Assembly: GCA_051453625.1 (NCBI GenBank)
Contig: JBOZIK010000001.1
Location: forward strand, 295,864,375 to 295,928,374
From: Welwitschia mirabilis
Lineage: Eukaryota > Gnetophyta > Gnetopsida > Welwitschiales
Reading direction: 5' to 3'
DNA length: 64,000 nucleotides
Shown: in pieces, positions 60,855 to 64,000 of the stretch
Layout: every line of letters begins with the position of its first letter
Numbering within the stretch: the stretch's first letter is position 1
Program-made: the position numbers and the translations under genes
The notes under the pieces: model-generated
Database searches by the model: none
What the model saw: only the letters and a program-made list of their open reading frames with translations
What the model was told of the DNA's origin: nothing

Positions 60855-61949
60855 GGCACCTTGATCTCAATTATGATTACTAAAATAATTGGTGATTATG
60901 AACCTTAGATGATATCTTTTTTTACCTCATCATGTAGATGATATTTTTAGCTAAATGCAGTTTTGAGGAATGAATTTTTACTTTTTCTTAAAGAATTAAT
61001 CCTCGTTGTTTTTAGCATATGAAAGTATGCCCCACAAGAGCTTAGACTATTAAACTATTCAATTCCTCTTCTTTAAATATATGATTAAGATGGTCATCTT
61101 GAATTAAATCCTTTTTTAATCATGTATAAAATGGTAACATTAGAGTTTCATAATTTGATTTTAACGTCTCAATTCTTTTATTATGTGGAATTGTTTTTCT
61201 AGAATGTTCTCTTTAGATGATTCTGTTTTCGTGAATTCTTATTTATTTTTCTTAGCACTTTAAGAATTAATCATTACTTTTAGGTTCTCCNNNNNNNNNN
61301 TTCTTGTCATCACTGATCATGCATACTCAAAAGATTTATTGGTAGGACTATGTTCTTCTTGAGAAGGTAAATGTGATCTTTTCTTCTAAATGAAATTTAT
61401 TAATATTTTATCCATATTTTAAACATTCTTATTTATTAAATTCATTTATTTTTTTAACTTATTGTGCTATTATTTATTGTTGATAAAATGGTCTAAATGC
61501 AAAATTACTTTTGTTACTTTGATAGGATCCTATTTAAAATGATAGTCTGTAGACGTTTGGTTGTTAGGGTGGTCTTTTTGCATAATTATGATATCCTTGC
61601 CATTGTGTTCTTTAACTATTAGGATAACTCAATTGTAGAGGTAAAGTCATAGTTATGAAAGTGAAAGGAGTATTACATTCGAATATTGCTATCATTTTCT
61701 TAACAATGTTTGATACATGTTGCCACACTTCATAGGATTAATCTTAATGCCTTGTTTTCTCATGAAAAACTCATAACTTAAAGTTATAGATATCTATTAA
61801 GTATGTATAGTCTTTTCTTATTAAATTTTTAGAATAAATAGTATAAGTTTGTTATGAAGCTAATTTTGATGATGTTATAAATGATATCTAGGTTATAAGA
61901 GTTTACATGTGTGTCACATTTGAACTTGAATGTTTTGAATTGACATGAC
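60855..61949. other. Unidentified DNA, including a 10-N gap
   Basis: A 10-N gap lies at 61291-61300. No recognisable coding sequence was seen. The minus strand here could hold the C-terminal part of the gag relic that starts at about 62560. Confidence 0.4.
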
Positions 61950-62565
61950 CCTCATCATCTTTTACATCATCTCCTCCATCTTCTTAACTATCGCATCTTG
62001 TCCTTGAGTAAAGACACTTATTTTATTGGTATTATTACTCATCTATTTCTATGGTCAACCAATTCCTCCAATATTTTAAAGGATTCCTTTGAATTCTTAT
62101 TTAAAATATTTTCTTTCAGCATAAAATCAATGTGCTACATAATACATTTTTTCAATCTTTTAATTAAAACCTAAAGTACCTGATGGAATTAAAATCCATG
62201 ATGAGGATTCCGTTAACATTGGTCAACAAAAATGCTCCTATGCTTATCTTAGTTCTCATTATATTGTTGTCGAAAAATCATTAGTTATTTTTTAAAACTA
62301 TATAGTTTATGTCAGAAAGAAACTTTCTCATGAAGTCATTTTGAATTCCTTCTAATAGTGAATTGGACTTTGTGGGGTTTGCAACTAGAAGTTTGCTCTA
62401 TCTTTAAGTGTCATCTTAAATGCAATCATTTTTATTTTTTCTATAGCTACAAGCGTTAGAATTCCAAAGATATTTTCAAACTCTATTAAGCATGTCATAG
62501 GATCATCAGTGTCTATCCTATTGAAGAGGATAATAGTTAAACATTTTTGAGTTTTACATCCAATC
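61950..62565 (-). pseudogene. Ty3/gypsy gag relic
   Basis: The minus strand reads LFNRIDTDDPMTCLIEFENI (near 62470-62540) and KMIAFKMTLKDRANF-stop-LQT (near 62385-62430). This matches the plant retrotransposon gag motif F-x-G-x-x-x-E-D-P-x-x-H-L-x-x-F ... R-L-x-x-F-P-x-x-L-x-x-x-A-x-x-W-L. FKMTSxESFF follows in the position of W-x-x-M-x-x-x-F-L-x-K-F. Further on, NTNKISVFTQGQDAIVKKME resembles the coiled-coil-like segment before the zinc knuckle. Several stops are present. It has the same orientation as the pol relic at 51575-55760 and may be its gag, separated by later insertions. Confidence 0.65.
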
Positions 62566-64000
62566 TAGATGGAAATACTAATTGTTCATCATAAATTTAT
62601 CCTTGTTGAAAGTTGCAGACTGTAAGTGTTTGTCTCAGTTGAGCTACATCAGAATACTTTGTGCTCCAAAGCTTTTAAAATACATATGATTCATTGAAAC
62701 TGTCCTAAGTGGGTTTTGAGGTAAGCAGGATGGCAAAAATATTTCTCCTATTAAATTGTTCAATTCTTTAAGACATTACTATAAGATAATTTATAGAATT
62801 TTGTTATGGCATCATAATGAAATTTACTCTTGATCCTAGTACATATGAAATTAATTGAACATTTACTCTTATCATACCAGGTGATTGATTCAAGATTAAT
62901 GTAGGTGTTGAATTGGGAAATGTTGTGATGGTCTCATGACTAGTGATGATACTCCAAATTTAGTATTTTAATTATAGTTAATACTTTGAATTATGCTTGT
63001 AAAGGGTAGTAGACTCACTTTTTAAGTTATAAATGAAAAAGAGGTATGTTTGCCAACTCAAAAGTTTGGTATCAATATTAGCTATAGTACAACCTAATCC
63101 ATACTTTAGGTTATACATTACTTGTTGTTTAACTTATATGTAATTATTGCATGTTATCATTCAAATTGATTAATGATGTACTTGTGGTTGGAATTTTCAT
63201 AAGAGTCATATCCTCTTAACTTCTTAGTGTTTTCTTCTTAAGTGTAAAATATGTTAGAAGTAGATACTAATAAATTACTATTATTTGCTTTTTCAAAACT
63301 AGGTGTTTATCATATCAATGTGGGCATTCCAAGTGTTTTCTTTTAAGCTATATTGGAATTGGATAGTGTTTATGAAAAATTACATTACCTAGGTTTAAGT
63401 TTATTTTATTCTAAGATAACATACATTAGCCCTAAGATTGATAAGGAATACTTCCTTCACTATGCATTATTGTATTATAAGGTTTGAAATATTTGACTAT
63501 TGCTTTAAGAGTGGAAGAGTAACTCTTGGTTTTTATCATTCATATTTTTGAAAGTTTTTCCTAAGTTCAAACAAGATGGAAATAAATTCAATTTCAACCA
63601 ATCCTTAACAAGTCAAAAATACCTTTCTACAATTTGAGATTCACTTATAGTGGATTTGGAGTTTTAATTTTGGTTACTTCCTTTTCAAGTGGTGATGACA
63701 TTGCCTCTTATTTCATTTCAAGTAAAGAATTTGCATAAATTATACATTAAGAGTGTAGGTATTAATTTTATGTTGGTTACTTAGATTTCGCTTAAGTTTT
63801 TACCATGTATCAATATTTTAAATGGGAAACTGAAATTCATAAAGTAAACAATTCAATGTATAATTAGAAAATTCATGACATTTAAACTTGTAATTAAAGG
63901 AAGTAGAGAGAAATTACTAATTTAGAGTTCAAATCAATTCCTATTCAATCTGTAGCAAAATTTTAAGATTAACAAATTTACATAATCCTTTCAAATAATA
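62566..64000. other. Unidentified AT-rich DNA to window end
   Basis: No ORF of useful length and no repeat shared with the rest of the window was noticed. Confidence 0.5.

Overview
This window looks like intergenic chromosome DNA from a flowering plant. It is strongly AT-rich, poor in CpG, and consists mostly of decayed retrotransposons of plant type: Ty1/copia, Ty3/gypsy of the Tat/Athila sort, a plant LINE, and accessory ORFs of the 'putative plant transposon protein' sort. I cannot name the species. No intact protein-coding gene is supported. Several runs of N, many exactly 100 long, mark assembly gaps.

The main result is a buried host gene. A protein phosphatase 2A (PP2A) catalytic-subunit pseudogene lies on the minus strand at 38801-39964, with its last codons at 25936-26005. 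Its last exon is split by a 12.8-kb copia element (26006-38800) flanked by a perfect 5-bp duplication (TCTTC). Removing the element and one copy of the duplication restores the phosphatase frame through the conserved C-terminus DYFL-stop.

Layout. 1-2.25 kb: microsatellites and a 213-bp duplicated unit around gaps. 2.3-5.6 kb: minus-strand copia pol relic with a possible short 3' LTR. 5.6-12.4 kb: unidentified DNA with a telomere-like motif and a CTT microsatellite. 12.5-16.1 kb: minus-strand LINE relic interrupted by a solo LTR (14318-15660). 19.2-23.3 kb: three tandem copies of a ~1.35-kb unit whose boundary lies inside a tRNA-derived SINE-like sequence. 25.9-40.0 kb: PP2A pseudogene with the copia insertion, which has LTRs, PBS, gag, a pol stub and an accessory ORF but no visible integrase or reverse transcriptase. 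43.3-46.7 kb: a ~2.1-kb duplicated segment. 47.1-48.25 kb: plus-strand accessory ORF relic with methylation-type stop codons. 51.6-55.8 kb: minus-strand Ty3/gypsy pol relic interrupted by a second solo LTR (54155-55595). 57.2-60.9 kb: a direct-repeat pair with a Tat/Athila-like PBS, probably a gutted element. 61.95-62.6 kb: minus-strand Ty3/gypsy gag relic.

Nothing here works together as a pathway. The story is layered insertion: host gene or older element first, then younger LTR elements, then partial LTR-LTR recombination, then C-to-T decay. All domain assignments were made by eye from translation and have not been checked by database search.
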